Notes: generated by a model not told the origin, from the letters alone. A stretch of DNA of 64,000 nucleotides from CAIWHR01 sp963823215 (GCA_963823215.1 CAWGKT010000012.1:1006393-1070392), one strand, 5' to 3'. Counted from the stretch's first letter, positions 1-9,356 are shown. Numbers and translations are program-made.

Positions 1-611
1 GTCTGCGGTCGATCACGGCCGCAGCAGGCGTGAACCTGGCTTCGGTCAACTACCACTTCGGGAGCAAGGAGGAACTGTTCCAGGCGGTCCTTACGCGGCG
101 GCTAGACCCGATGAACCAGGAGCGCGTCGACCTTCTCACCCGGCTCGAGCAGGACGCCGCCCCGGCCGCGCTGCCATGCGACCGGATCCTGTCGGCGATG
201 TTCATCCCGGCGCTGCGGCTTGCCCGGGACCCGGAGCGCGGCGGCAAGGATTTTCTCCGACTGCTCGGGCGGGCCTACGCCGATCCCGCACCGTTCATCC
301 GCAGGTTCCTCGCGGAGCAGTACGCGACCATGATCGCGCGGTTCAAGGCGGCATTCGGACGCGCGCTGCCGGATCTTCCGGCGAAAGAACTTTCCTGGCG
401 CCTGCATTTCATCATGGGTGCGTTGTCCTACACGCTCGCGGGAACCGACGCTTTGCGCCTGATCGCCGAGCTCACGCCCGCCGAGACCGGAAACGACGAG
501 GTGTTGCTGCATCGCCTCGCCCCGTTTCTGCTGGCGGGGCTGCAATCGCCGCTTCCCGAGGTCACGGACGCCTCCCGGCCTGTCGATGTCGACCCGAGGC
601 CGCGGAGCTGA
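1..611 (+). CDS. TetR-family transcriptional regulator (5' end cut by window)
   Basis: The frame is open from the first bases of the window, so the true start lies upstream; the visible part begins inside the DNA-binding domain. The readable helix-turn-helix end (AAGVNLASVNYHFGSKEELF) is the classic TetR recognition-helix signature. It is followed by a roughly 150-residue helical ligand-binding domain that I cannot assign to a named subfamily. It sits on the same strand just before a complete fatty-acid beta-oxidation gene set, so by context it probably represses those genes in response to acyl-CoA, as PsrA/FadR-type TetR proteins do. That role is inferred from position. The GTG at 30 is an internal valine codon, not a start. 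Confidence 0.85.
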   Translation, partial: LRSITAAAGVNLASVNYHFGSKEELFQAVLTRRLDPMNQERVDLLTRLEQDAAPAALPCDRILSAMFIPALRLARDPERGGKDFLRLLGRAYADPAPFIRRFLAEQYATMIARFKAAFGRALPDLPAKELSWRLHFIMGALSYTLAGTDALRLIAELTPAETGNDEVLLHRLAPFLLAGLQSPLPEVTDASRPVDVDPRPRS

Positions 612-612
612 A

Positions 613-804
613 ATGAACAGCCCCCACGCTTACTCCGTTCGCTGCCCCCCGCGGGGACGCACAGTACCCTTGGGGCGGCCCCGCGGGCAGTTGTACGGCC
701 CCCACGCTCACTGCGTTCGCTGCCCCCCGCGGGGGCGCACAGTACCCTTGGGGCGGCCCGGCGGGTACTGGGCCAACGCCCTTCCGACTTCACATTCGCA
801 CTGA
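613..804 (+). repeat. Two tandem GC-rich intergenic repeat units, reverse orientation
   Basis: Two near-identical units lie at about 621-689 and 699-766, with a 78 bp period, between the TetR gene and fadE. Each carries the CCCCACGCT...GTTCGCTGCC head, a CCCCCCGCGGGG palindrome and a CCTTGGGGCGGCCC tail. This is the reverse complement of the unit found at 39449 and elsewhere. An ATG at 613, one base after the TetR stop, opens a frame that runs through both units to a TGA at 802-804, just before the fadE ribosome binding site. Confidence 0.85.
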
Positions 805-815
805 AGGAGTACTCG

Positions 816-3335
816 ATGCTCGCACTCGTCTGGATGGTTGCCGTCCTTGGCGCCGCGCTGGCGCTTGCCTACGTCAATGCCTCGGGCCTGGCGTTCACCG
901 TCGCGATCGCCGTCGCGCTCGGCGCGGCCTGGTTCGCGCACACGATTCCCGGCTGGCTCGCCCTCGCGCTGACGCTCCTTTTCGTCCTGCTCGCGATTCC
1001 GGGCAACGTGCCGGCGTTGCGGCGCAAGCTCGTGAGCGACGCGGTGCTGGCCACGTTCCGCAAGCTGTTGCCGCCGATGTCGCAGACGGAGCGCGACGCG
1101 ATCGAGGCCGGCACCGTGTGGTGGGACGGCGAGCTCTTTTCCGGCCGTCCGAACTGGCGCCACCTGCTGGATACGCGCTACCCGTCGCTTACCGCGGACG
1201 AGCAGCGGTTTCTCGACCACGACGTCGAGGAACTCTGCGCGATGGTGACCGACTGGGAAACCACGCACGTCCACCGCGACCTGCCGCCACGCGTGTGGCA
1301 GTTCATCAAGGATCGCGGCTTTCTCGGCATGAGCATCGCGAAGGAATACGGCGGCCTCGGGTTTTCCGCGTACGCGCACTCGCAGGTGATGACCAAGCTG
1401 TCGACGCATTCGGGTGCAGTGTCCGTGACCGTGATGGTGCCCAATTCGCTCGGCCCCGGCGAGCTCCTCGCGCACTACGGCACCGACGAGCAGAAGCGGC
1501 ACTACCTGCCGCGTCTCGCCAAGGGCCTGGAGATCCCCTGCTTCGCCCTCACCCATCCGAACGCAGGCTCCGACGCGGCATCCATCCCCGATTTCGGCAT
1601 CGTCCGCTGGGGCGAGCACGAGGGCCGGCGCGTGCTGGGACTCTCGGTCACCTGGGACAAGCGCTACATCACGCTCAGCCCCGTCGCGACACTGCTCGGC
1701 CTGGCCTTTCGCGCCTACGATCCGGATCACCTCGTCGGTGATCGCGAAGACCTCGGCATCACCTGCGCGCTGATCCCGACCTCGCATCCGGGCGTCGTGT
1801 TCGGCCGCCGCCACATGCCGCTCACCGCGGTGTTTCAGAACGGTCCGACCTCGGGCAAGGACGTCTTCATCCCCATGGACTGGGTGATTGGCGGACAGCC
1901 GATGCTCGGGCGGGGCTGGCGGATGCTGATGGAGTGCCTGGCGGCCGGTCGCGGCATCTCGCTGCCGTCGTCGGCCACGGGGATGGCCAAGCTCGCGGTG
2001 CGGGCCGTCGGCGGCTATGCGCGCGTGCGCCGGCAATTCAAGACGCCCATCGGCAAGTTCGAGGGCATCGAGGAGGCGCTGACCCGCATGGGCGGCAATC
2101 TGTACATGATGGACGCGACGCGCACGCTCACCGCAGCCGCGATCGATCTTGCCGAGAAGCCCGCGGTGATTTCCGGTATCACCAAGCTGCACCTCACCGA
2201 ACGCGGCCGGCAGGTCGTCAACGACGCGATGGACATCGTCGGCGGCAAGGGGATCTGCATGGGGCCGTCGAACTTCATCGGCGCCGCCTACACGCAGATA
2301 CCGGTGGCGATCACTGTCGAGGGCGCCAACATCCTGACCCGCAGTCTCATCGTTTTCGGACAGGGGGCGATCCGCTGCCACCCGTTCGTGCTGAAGGAGA
2401 TCGCCGCGACGCGCGATGCGGACGGCGGGAAAGCGTCGGTCGCGTTCGACGCCGCGCTCTTCGGCCACCTGCGCTTCGTGGTGTCGAATTTCGCCCGCAC
2501 GCTCGTGATGGGGATGACCGGTTCGCACTTTGTCGGCGTACCCGCCGACATCGCGCCCGAGACCCGCCGCTACTACCAGCAATTGACCCGGTTCTCGGCC
2601 GCGCTGGCGTTTTTCGCCGACGTCTCGATGGGGACCCTCGGCGGCGCGCTGAAGCGCAAGGAGAAACTCTCCGCGCGTCTCGGCGACATCCTGTCGCTCA
2701 TGTACCTTTGCTCCGCGACCCTCCGGCGCTACGAGGCCGAAGGCCGGCAGCAGGCCGACGCGCCGCTGATGCACTGGGCGATCTGGGACGCGATGTTCAA
2801 GGCGCAGAATGCGTTCGAAGGCCTGATCTCGAACTTCCCGAACCGCATCATCGCCGCGATCATGCGCCGGGTGGTGTTCCCGCTTGGCCGGCCCTATGTC
2901 GTGCCGTCGGACAAGCTCGGACACCAGGTGGCGCGCATACTGATCGAGCCGTCGGCGGCGCGCGATCGCCTGACGGCCGGAGCCTATCTGTCGACCGCTC
3001 CGGACAATCCGCTGGCCCAGGTCGAGCGAGCGCTCGCGGCGACCGTCATCGCGGAGCCGATCGAAGCTAAGCTGCGGGCGGCGGTCAAGGACGGCCGCGT
3101 CGAGGCGAAGCTGCCGCCGGGCGCCGGGATCGAGGTTCTCGTCTCCCGTGGCGAGGCGGCTGGCGTGATCACTGCAGCGGAAGCGGCGGCGGTCATCGCC
3201 GCGCGCGACGCCACGGCGCTGGTGATCCGCGTCGACGACTTCGCGCAGGACCTGGGCGCCTCGGAGATGAGCCCCGCGCACAGTTTCTTGCAGGTGACTG
3301 CAACGCCGGCGGTGATGCACAAGGCCGCCGCCTGA
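816..3335 (+). CDS. fadE: Acyl-CoA dehydrogenase, FadE type
   Basis: Catalyses the first, FAD-dependent step of fatty-acid beta-oxidation, oxidising acyl-CoA to trans-2-enoyl-CoA. At 839 residues it matches the long enterobacterial FadE class rather than the 380-residue soluble dehydrogenases. Residues 1-70 contain two or three hydrophobic segments that suggest membrane attachment. The dehydrogenase core follows, with the conserved VEGANILTRS stretch near residues 499-508 and FGQGAIRCHP just after it. A long C-terminal extension is typical of this class. AAGGAG at 803-808 fixes the ATG at 816. It is followed 43 bp later by the thiolase and probably starts the beta-oxidation operon. Confidence 0.93.
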   Translation: MLALVWMVAVLGAALALAYVNASGLAFTVAIAVALGAAWFAHTIPGWLALALTLLFVLLAIPGNVPALRRKLVSDAVLATFRKLLPPMSQTERDAIEAGTVWWDGELFSGRPNWRHLLDTRYPSLTADEQRFLDHDVEELCAMVTDWETTHVHRDLPPRVWQFIKDRGFLGMSIAKEYGGLGFSAYAHSQVMTKLSTHSGAVSVTVMVPNSLGPGELLAHYGTDEQKRHYLPRLAKGLEIPCFALTHPNAGSDAASIPDFGIVRWGEHEGRRVLGLSVTWDKRYITLSPVATLLGLAFRAYDPDHLVGDREDLGITCALIPTSHPGVVFGRRHMPLTAVFQNGPTSGKDVFIPMDWVIGGQPMLGRGWRMLMECLAAGRGISLPSSATGMAKLAVRAVGGYARVRRQFKTPIGKFEGIEEALTRMGGNLYMMDATRTLTAAAIDLAEKPAVISGITKLHLTERGRQVVNDAMDIVGGKGICMGPSNFIGAAYTQIPVAITVEGANILTRSLIVFGQGAIRCHPFVLKEIAATRDADGGKASVAFDAALFGHLRFVVSNFARTLVMGMTGSHFVGVPADIAPETRRYYQQLTRFSAALAFFADVSMGTLGGALKRKEKLSARLGDILSLMYLCSATLRRYEAEGRQQADAPLMHWAIWDAMFKAQNAFEGLISNFPNRIIAAIMRRVVFPLGRPYVVPSDKLGHQVARILIEPSAARDRLTAGAYLSTAPDNPLAQVERALAATVIAEPIEAKLRAAVKDGRVEAKLPPGAGIEVLVSRGEAAGVITAAEAAAVIAARDATALVIRVDDFAQDLGASEMSPAHSFLQVTATPAVMHKAAA

Positions 3336-3378
3336 CCCCAGGCGTCGCCCTGCCTCTGATCTTCGGAATCGCCATGTC

Positions 3379-4662
3379 ATGAACGAACCGACCTACATCA
3401 TCGACGGCGCGCGCACGCCGTTCCTCAAGTCACGCAACCGGCCGGGGCCGTTTGCCGCGTCCGACCTTGCGACGGCGGCTGGCCGTGCGCTGCTCGTCCG
3501 CCAGCCGTTTGCGCCGACGGAGCTCGACGAAGTGATCCTCGGCTGCGCCGCGCCGTCGGTCGACGAGGTCAACATCGGCCGCGTCGTGGCCCTGCGGATG
3601 GGCTGCGGAATGAAGGTGCCCGGCTGGACCGTGATGCGCAACTGCGCGTCGGGGATGCAGGCGATCGACTCGGCCATCAACAACATCCGCGCCGGCCGGT
3701 CGAATCTCGTGCTGGCGGGCGGGGTCGACGCGCTGTCGCGTGCGCCCCTTCTGTTCTCCGACGCGATGGTGCTGTGGCTGTCGAACTGGTACGCCGCGAA
3801 GACGCTCGGACAGCGGGCCGCGCTGGCCGCCAAGTTCAGGCTGGGCTACCTCGCGCCGGTGATCGGCATCATGAAAGGCCTGACCGATCCGATGGTCGGT
3901 CTGCTGATGGGCCAGACCGCCGAGAACCTGGCGTTCCGGTTCGGGATTACGCGGCGGGAGATGGACGAATTCTCGGCGCGCAGTCACGCCCGCGTGATCG
4001 CGGCGCAGAAGTCGGGGCACTACGACGGCGAGGTCGTGCCGGTGTACGACAAGGCGGGCAAGCTCTATGCACAGGACGACGGCATGCGCGAGGACTCGAC
4101 TGTCGAGAACCTCGCCAAGCTGAAGCCGTTCTTCGACCGGAAATACGGAAACGTGACCGCCGGCAACAGCTCGCAGATCACCGACGGCGCCGCCTGGCTC
4201 GTCATCGCATCCGAACGCGCCGTCGAAAAGCACAAGCTCACGCCGCTCGGGCGCATCGTCGACACCGAGTGGGCCGGCCTCGACCCGGCGCAGATGGGGC
4301 TGGGTCCCGTGCACGCGGCGACGCCGATTCTCAAGCGCAACGGACTCGGCCTTGCCGATGTCGACGCCTGGGAGATCAACGAGGCGTTCGCGGCGCAGGT
4401 GATCGGCTGCGAACGCGCGTGGCAGAGCGCCGAATACTGCACGCAGGAGCTGGGTTTGCCGTCCGCGCTGGGCGCACTCGATGCAAGCAGGCTCAATGTC
4501 GACGGTGGCGCCGTCGCGCTCGGCCATCCGGTCGGCGCCTCGGGGGCCAGAATCGTCTTGCATGTGCTGAACGTGCTCAAGCGCACGAGCGGGCGGCGCG
4601 GCATGGCGGCAATCTGCATCGGCGGCGGGCTGGGCGGCGCGATGCTGATCGAGAGGGTATGA
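3379..4662 (+). CDS. Acetyl-CoA acyltransferase (3-ketoacyl-CoA thiolase, FadI-like)
   Basis: Cleaves 3-ketoacyl-CoA with CoA to acetyl-CoA plus a shortened acyl-CoA, the last step of beta-oxidation. It has 427 residues, the length of FadI-type thiolases. Catalytic features are visible: the nucleophilic Cys at about 89 in RNCASGMQ, the NEAFAAQ motif near residue 333, the GHPVGASG histidine motif near 382, and the second Cys in CIGGGLGG near 414. The stop codon lies in an ATGA that also opens the repeat array separating it from the fadB-like gene. FadI versus a biosynthetic PhaA-like role is decided by its neighbours and by the FadI-like length. Confidence 0.92.
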   Translation: MNEPTYIIDGARTPFLKSRNRPGPFAASDLATAAGRALLVRQPFAPTELDEVILGCAAPSVDEVNIGRVVALRMGCGMKVPGWTVMRNCASGMQAIDSAINNIRAGRSNLVLAGGVDALSRAPLLFSDAMVLWLSNWYAAKTLGQRAALAAKFRLGYLAPVIGIMKGLTDPMVGLLMGQTAENLAFRFGITRREMDEFSARSHARVIAAQKSGHYDGEVVPVYDKAGKLYAQDDGMREDSTVENLAKLKPFFDRKYGNVTAGNSSQITDGAAWLVIASERAVEKHKLTPLGRIVDTEWAGLDPAQMGLGPVHAATPILKRNGLGLADVDAWEINEAFAAQVIGCERAWQSAEYCTQELGLPSALGALDASRLNVDGGAVALGHPVGASGARIVLHVLNVLKRTSGRRGMAAICIGGGLGGAMLIERV

Positions 4663-4809
4663 GCGCGCCGGGCCGTCCCAAGCGCGTTGCTCCCTCTCGG
4701 AGGGAAGGCGCGCAGCGCCAAGGGTGCCCCATGAGCGCGTCGGGCCGTCCCAAGCGCGAATTGCTCCCTCTCGGAGGGAAGGCGCGCAGCGCCAAGGATG
4801 CACCAATGA
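4659..4809 (+). repeat. Two tandem intergenic repeat units starting on the thiolase stop codon
   Basis: Unit 1 (4659-4730, 72 bp) and unit 2 (4731-4805, 75 bp) each begin ATGAGCGCG(C/T)CGGGCCGTCCC and carry TCCCTCTCGGAGGGA and GCGCGCAGCGCC palindromic segments. The first ATGA overlaps the thiolase stop and the next ATGA copies start unit 2 and the trailing sequence at 4806. Both unit lengths are multiples of three, so a 55-codon frame runs from 4659 to 4826 through the whole array. Confidence 0.85.
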
Positions 4810-4860
4810 TCGCGCCAGCGGACTGACGGCGGACGGTTGCCGCCATGCCCCGCGAACTTC

Positions 4861-4880
4861 AGGAAAGCGAACACGCCATG
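4861..4880 (+). promoter_or_regulatory. Ribosome binding site deciding the fadB-like start
   Basis: AGGAAAG lies ten bases before the ATG at 4878. The alternative ATG at 4845 has no comparable Shine-Dalgarno sequence and would add 11 residues not expected in the family. Confidence 0.6.
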
Positions 4881-6821
4881 CAGCATTGGACATTGACCCG
4901 CGACGCCGACGGCCTCGCGCGATTGACGCTCGACCGCGTCGGCGGCAGCACCAACACGCTCGGCGCGCCGGTGCTGGCGGAACTAAATACGGCGCTCGAC
5001 GAGCTCGACCGCAATCCGCCGCGCGGGCTGATCATCGCTTCGGGCAAGGCGAATGGCTTCATCGCCGGCGCCGATGTCGACGAGTTCAGCCAGCTCGCGA
5101 ACGAGGCCGGCGCGCTCGCACTCGTCAAGCGCGGCTGGGATGCCTTCGAGCGACTGGCTGGCGTCGGGTATCCGACGGTTGCGCTCATTCGCGGCTTCTG
5201 CCTGGGCGGCGGGCTGGAACTGGCGCTCGCCTGTCGTTACCGCGTGGTCGTCGACGAGCCGGGCACGCGGTTGGGCCTGCCCGAAGTGATGCTGGGGATC
5301 GTGCCGGGCTGGGGCGGCATGAAGCGGTTGCCGCGCCTTGCCGGAGCGCCGGCGGCGCTCGACCTGATGCTGACCGGCCGCACGATCGATGCGCGGCGGG
5401 CGAAGCGGCTCGGCATCGCCGACGAATGCGTGCCGGCGCGGATCATGGAGAACACCGTGCGCGGCATCCTGAACGCGCTGCCTGCGCCGCGGCGGCTCGG
5501 CTTTCCGCAGTCGCTGACCCTGAATCCGCTGGTGCGCCGGGTGATCGCCGCGCAGGCACGAAAGCAGGTTGCCAGGCGCGCCCGGCGCGCGCACTATCCG
5601 GCGCCTTACGCGATCCTCGACATCTGGGTCAGATACGACGGCAATGTGCTCGCGGTGCCGCCGTCCGATCCGGCGTCGATCCCGTCGCTCCTCAAGACGC
5701 CGACCGCCGCCAACCTGATCCGGCTCTTCGGGCTGCAGGAGCGCCTGAAGTCGCTGGGCAAGGAAGGCGACTTCAAGGCGGCGCACGTGCACGTGGTTGG
5801 CGCCGGCACGATGGGCGGCGACATCGCGGCGTGGTGCGCGCTGCGTGGTCTGACGGTGACGCTGCAGGACCAGAACGCCGAGCGACTCGCGCCGGCCATG
5901 GGCCGCGCGGCGAAGCTCTTCGCCGATCGCCTGCGCGACCCGCGCCGCATCCGCGACGCGGCCGACCGGCTGCTGCCGGATGTCGCCGGCGACGGCGTCG
6001 CTCGCGCCGACGTGATCATCGAGGCGATTTTCGAGAACGTGGACGCCAAGCGCAACCTGTTCGCCGCGCTCGAGGCGAAGGCCAGGTCCGGCGCGATCCT
6101 CGCCACCAACACGTCGTCCATCCCGCTCGAGGACATAGCGACCGCGATGGCCGATCCGACGCGCCTCATCGGCCTCCATTTCTTCAATCCGGTGGCGAAG
6201 ATGATGCTGGTCGAGATCGTGATCGGCCGACAGACTCGTGCCGAGCTGACCGCGCCTGCGGCCGCTTTCGTGCGCCAGATCGACCGGCTGCCACTCCCGG
6301 TCAAGAGCGCTCCCGGCTTCCTCGTCAACCGCGTGCTCGCACCCTACCTGATGGCCGCGATGCGCTGCGTGGACGAAGGCATCGCGCCGGAAACGGTGGA
6401 CGAGGCGGCACTCGCCTTCGGGATGCCGATGGGGCCGATCGAGCTTGCCGACACCGTGGGTCTCGACATCTGCGTGGCTGTCGGCACGATGCTGACACCC
6501 GACGCGACGCCGCCGAAGAGGCTGACGGAACTGGTGACGGCCGGACACCTTGGCCGCAAGACCAAGCGCGGCTTCTACGATTACGCGAGCGGCAAGCCGA
6601 GCAAGCAGGCCGCCGGCACTGTTCCTGCGGGACTCGCCGACCGCCTCATCGATCCCTTCGTGGCGGAAGCGAAGGCCGCGCTCGCCGAGGGCATCGTGGC
6701 TGACGCGGATCTCGTCGATGCCGGCGCGATCTTCGGCACCGGATTCGCCCCTTTCCGCGGTGGTCCTCTCCACCACGCTGCGGCCGAAGGACAAGTCCCG
6801 CGCGTCGCCGCCTCCACCTGA
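4878..6821 (+). CDS. Bifunctional enoyl-CoA hydratase / 3-hydroxyacyl-CoA dehydrogenase (FadB/FadJ type)
   Basis: Hydrates trans-2-enoyl-CoA and oxidises the resulting 3-hydroxyacyl-CoA with NAD+. The crotonase domain occupies roughly residues 1-250: oxyanion segment FIAGADVDEF, then GFCLGGGLELALACR, then LPEVMLGIVPGWGG carrying the catalytic Glu. The NAD-binding domain starts near residue 306 with VVGAGTMGGDIAAW, and the catalytic His lies in GLHFFNPV near 434. The C-terminal helical domains end with GTGFAPFRGGPL. The ATG at 4878 is preferred over an in-frame ATG at 4845, because AGGAAAG at 4861-4867 is correctly spaced and MQHWTLTRD aligns with the family start. The length is 647 residues. 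Confidence 0.92.
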   Translation: MQHWTLTRDADGLARLTLDRVGGSTNTLGAPVLAELNTALDELDRNPPRGLIIASGKANGFIAGADVDEFSQLANEAGALALVKRGWDAFERLAGVGYPTVALIRGFCLGGGLELALACRYRVVVDEPGTRLGLPEVMLGIVPGWGGMKRLPRLAGAPAALDLMLTGRTIDARRAKRLGIADECVPARIMENTVRGILNALPAPRRLGFPQSLTLNPLVRRVIAAQARKQVARRARRAHYPAPYAILDIWVRYDGNVLAVPPSDPASIPSLLKTPTAANLIRLFGLQERLKSLGKEGDFKAAHVHVVGAGTMGGDIAAWCALRGLTVTLQDQNAERLAPAMGRAAKLFADRLRDPRRIRDAADRLLPDVAGDGVARADVIIEAIFENVDAKRNLFAALEAKARSGAILATNTSSIPLEDIATAMADPTRLIGLHFFNPVAKMMLVEIVIGRQTRAELTAPAAAFVRQIDRLPLPVKSAPGFLVNRVLAPYLMAAMRCVDEGIAPETVDEAALAFGMPMGPIELADTVGLDICVAVGTMLTPDATPPKRLTELVTAGHLGRKTKRGFYDYASGKPSKQAAGTVPAGLADRLIDPFVAEAKAALAEGIVADADLVDAGAIFGTGFAPFRGGPLHHAAAEGQVPRVAAST

Positions 6822-7042
6822 GCAGCACCTGCCGGGAGCGCCCGGCATCGAACGGCGACAATTTGTCGCGGAACCATGCGCACGTTGCCGGCGCAGCGCC
6901 GCCGGCTTCTGGTGTAGCATCCCCAAGGGAGGGCAGCGTCGGCGCGAGCGCCGACGTCCTGCTCGCGTCGCCGCCGAACGACGGGATCGTCAGGGTCCCT
7001 GCCGCAGCGCATCGCCGCATCCTTTTGGGAGGGAGGACATCC

Positions 7043-8716
7043 GTGGAAAAGATCTGGCTGAAACACTATCCGAAAGGCGTGCCCGCCGAGATCGACATCA
7101 ACGAGTACAAGTCGGTGCGCGACGTGTTCGAGGAGAGCGCGACGAAGTTCGCGACCCGCCCCGCGTTCACCTGCATGGGCAAGTCGATCACTTTCGCCGA
7201 CCTCGACCGGCTTTCCGCCGCGTTCGGCGTCTACCTGCAGGCAAACGGCTGCAAGAAGGGCACGCGCGTCGCGCTGATGATGCCCAACATCCTGCAGTAC
7301 CCGGTGTGTCTGTTCGGGACGTTGCGCGCCGGCTGCACCGTCGTGAACGTCAATCCGTTGTACACGGCGCGCGAGCTCGAGCACCAGCTCACCGACTCGG
7401 GGGCGGAAGTGATCGTCGTCGTCGAGAACTTCGCGCGGACTGTGGCGGAGGTGCTCGGCCGGACCAAGGTCCGGAGGGTGATTGTCACCAGCATCGGCGA
7501 GCTTCTGGGGTTCAAGGGCATCGTCGTCGATCTGGTCCTGCGGCGGGTCAAGAAGATGATCCCGGCCTGGTCGATTCCCGCGGCCGTCCGCCTTTCGGAC
7601 GCGTTGGCAGCCGGACGCACGGGCAACCTGGAGCGGCACCCGCTCGCGCACGACGACATCGCGTTCCTGCAATACACGGGGGGCACGACCGGGGTGGCGA
7701 AGGGCGCTGTGCTGCTGCACCGGAACATCATTGCCAACCTGCTGCAGGCCCGCGCGTGGCTGCGGCCGTTCCTGAGCAATGAGCGCGAGATCATCCTCAC
7801 GCCGCTGCCGCTGTACCACATCTTCTCGCTGACGGCGAACTGCCTCACCTTCATGACGCTGGGCGGCGAGAACATCCTGATCCCTAACCCACGCGACATA
7901 CCGGGCTTCGTCAAGGAGATGGGCAAGCACAAGTCCACGGTGATCACCGGCGTCAACACGCTGTTCAACGCCCTGTTGAACAACCCGGAATTCGGCAAGC
8001 TCGACTTCTCGACGTTGCGCATCGCGCTCGGCGGCGGGATGGCGGTGCAGGAGGCGGTCGCCGTCAGGTGGAAGCAGGTCACCGGCTCCCCGCTGATCGA
8101 GGCCTACGGCCTCACCGAAACCTCACCCGCGGCCACGATCAACCCGCTCGACCTGCCTGCCTACAACGGCACGATCGGGTTGCCGATCTCGTCGACCGAG
8201 GTCACGCTGCGCGACGACGCGGGCAAGGACGTCGCGCTCGGCCAGCCCGGGGAAATCTGCATCCGCGGTCCGCAGGTGATGGCGGGCTACTGGAACCGGC
8301 CCGACGAAACCGCGAAGGTGATGACCGCCGACGGCTTCTTCATGAGCGGCGACGTCGGCGTGATGGACGAGCGCGGCTTCGTGAAGATCGTCGACCGCAA
8401 GAAGGACATGATCCTGGTGTCGGGCTTCAACGTTTATCCGAACGAGATCGAGGGCGTCGTTGCCATGCATCCGGGCGTGCTCGAATGCGCGGCGGTGGGG
8501 GTGCCGGACACGAAATCGGGCGAAGCGGTGAAGCTTTTCGTCGTGAAGAAGGACGCCAGCCTGACCGCGGATGACGTGGTCAAGCATTGCCGCGAGCACC
8601 TCACCGGTTACAAGATGCCGCGCGACGTCGAATTCCGGGCGGAGCTGCCGAAATCCAATGTCGGCAAGATCCTCCGGCGCGAGCTTCGCGACGAGGCGAA
8701 AGAGGTCGCAGCGTAA
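7043..8716 (+). CDS. fadD: Long-chain-fatty-acid--CoA ligase
   Basis: Activates fatty acids with ATP and CoA at the inner face of the cytoplasmic membrane, supplying substrate to the enzymes encoded upstream. It has 557 residues, close to E. coli FadD (561). Adenylate-forming motifs are complete: YTGGTTGVAKGAVL near residue 211, EAYGLTETSP near 353, the SGDVGVMDERGFVKIVDRKK hinge region, and the catalytic-lysine motif KSNVGKILRREL near the C-terminus. The start is the GTG at 7043, preceded by GGGAGG at 7031-7036; the frame is open further upstream but without support. A gap of about 220 bp separates it from the fadB-like gene, so it may have its own promoter. Confidence 0.93.
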   Translation: MEKIWLKHYPKGVPAEIDINEYKSVRDVFEESATKFATRPAFTCMGKSITFADLDRLSAAFGVYLQANGCKKGTRVALMMPNILQYPVCLFGTLRAGCTVVNVNPLYTARELEHQLTDSGAEVIVVVENFARTVAEVLGRTKVRRVIVTSIGELLGFKGIVVDLVLRRVKKMIPAWSIPAAVRLSDALAAGRTGNLERHPLAHDDIAFLQYTGGTTGVAKGAVLLHRNIIANLLQARAWLRPFLSNEREIILTPLPLYHIFSLTANCLTFMTLGGENILIPNPRDIPGFVKEMGKHKSTVITGVNTLFNALLNNPEFGKLDFSTLRIALGGGMAVQEAVAVRWKQVTGSPLIEAYGLTETSPAATINPLDLPAYNGTIGLPISSTEVTLRDDAGKDVALGQPGEICIRGPQVMAGYWNRPDETAKVMTADGFFMSGDVGVMDERGFVKIVDRKKDMILVSGFNVYPNEIEGVVAMHPGVLECAAVGVPDTKSGEAVKLFVVKKDASLTADDVVKHCREHLTGYKMPRDVEFRAELPKSNVGKILRRELRDEAKEVAA

Positions 8717-8736
8717 CCAAGGAAGTGCAGGCCACG

Positions 8737-9132
8737 ATGCCCGCCGAAGCCGTCCTGCTGCCGGACAAGGAGCCCACGCTGCGCGTGGTTCCGATGCCCG
8801 CCGATGCCAACCAGCATGGGGACATCTTCGGCGGCTGGGTGATGTCGCAGGTCGACATCGCTGGCGGTGTCATGGCCGCGCGGCGCGCTCGCGGCCGGGT
8901 TGCGACGGTCGCAGTGAACTCGTTCGTCTTCAAGGAGCCCGTCCTGATCGGCGACGTCGTCAGCTTCTACGCCGAAATCAAACGGCTCGGGAGGACCTCG
9001 ATCACCGTCGGCGTGGAGGTCTACGCGCAGCGCAATCCGACCGAGGTGATCTGCGTCAAGGTGACCGAGGCGAGCCTGACCTATGTGGCGGTCGGGCTCG
9101 ACCGGCGGCCGCGGGAGCTGCCCCCCGGGTGA
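8737..9132 (+). CDS. Acyl-CoA thioesterase, YciA-like hotdog fold
   Basis: Hydrolyses acyl-CoAs to free acids and CoA, a likely overflow valve for the CoA pool during fatty-acid degradation. It has 131 residues with a single hotdog domain. The NQHGDIFGGWVMSQVDIAGG stretch near residues 24-43 is the YciA/acyl-CoA hydrolase signature, including the active-site Asp. The ATG at 8737 follows AAGGAAG, 20 bp after the fadD stop, so the two are probably co-transcribed. A strong terminator follows at 9205. Confidence 0.88.
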   Translation: MPAEAVLLPDKEPTLRVVPMPADANQHGDIFGGWVMSQVDIAGGVMAARRARGRVATVAVNSFVFKEPVLIGDVVSFYAEIKRLGRTSITVGVEVYAQRNPTEVICVKVTEASLTYVAVGLDRRPRELPPG

Positions 9133-9204
9133 CGCTCCGAAGGGATCTCTTTGCCCAAAAACAACAGTTGCCGCGGTATCCGGCCTTACGGTCCCCCGAG
9201 AGCC

Positions 9205-9236
9205 CCCGGCGCCCCTTCGCCGGGTGTATATTTTTC
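9205..9236 (+). terminator. Rho-independent terminator after the thioesterase gene
   Basis: A perfect seven-base-pair stem CCCGGCG/CGCCGGG with a six-base loop is followed by TGTATATTTTTCT. It would end the beta-oxidation transcript before the fadL-like gene. Confidence 0.75.
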
Positions 9237-9356
9237 TACATGCTTGCCCCCGGGGCCAGCATCCCGCATCGGCCCCCCGAATTCCGCACCAAACCCGTAT
9301 CCCCTTTACTCTTTCTTGAGGCCGCGCCTCGCATCCTTTCCATGAGGAGATCCGTC

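Noticed and set aside
708..3380. Long minus-strand open frame (890 codons) opposite fadE
   Set aside because: It is a shadow of the GC-rich fadE gene: Arg/His/Asp-rich composition, no motif, no ribosome site, and it runs through the repeat array. Similar antisense frames opposite glyS, oxc, miaB and the formate dehydrogenase were dropped for the same reason.
6863..7042. 60-residue N-terminal extension of FadD
   Set aside because: The extension has no fatty-acid ligase similarity, and GGGAGG directly precedes the GTG at 7043.
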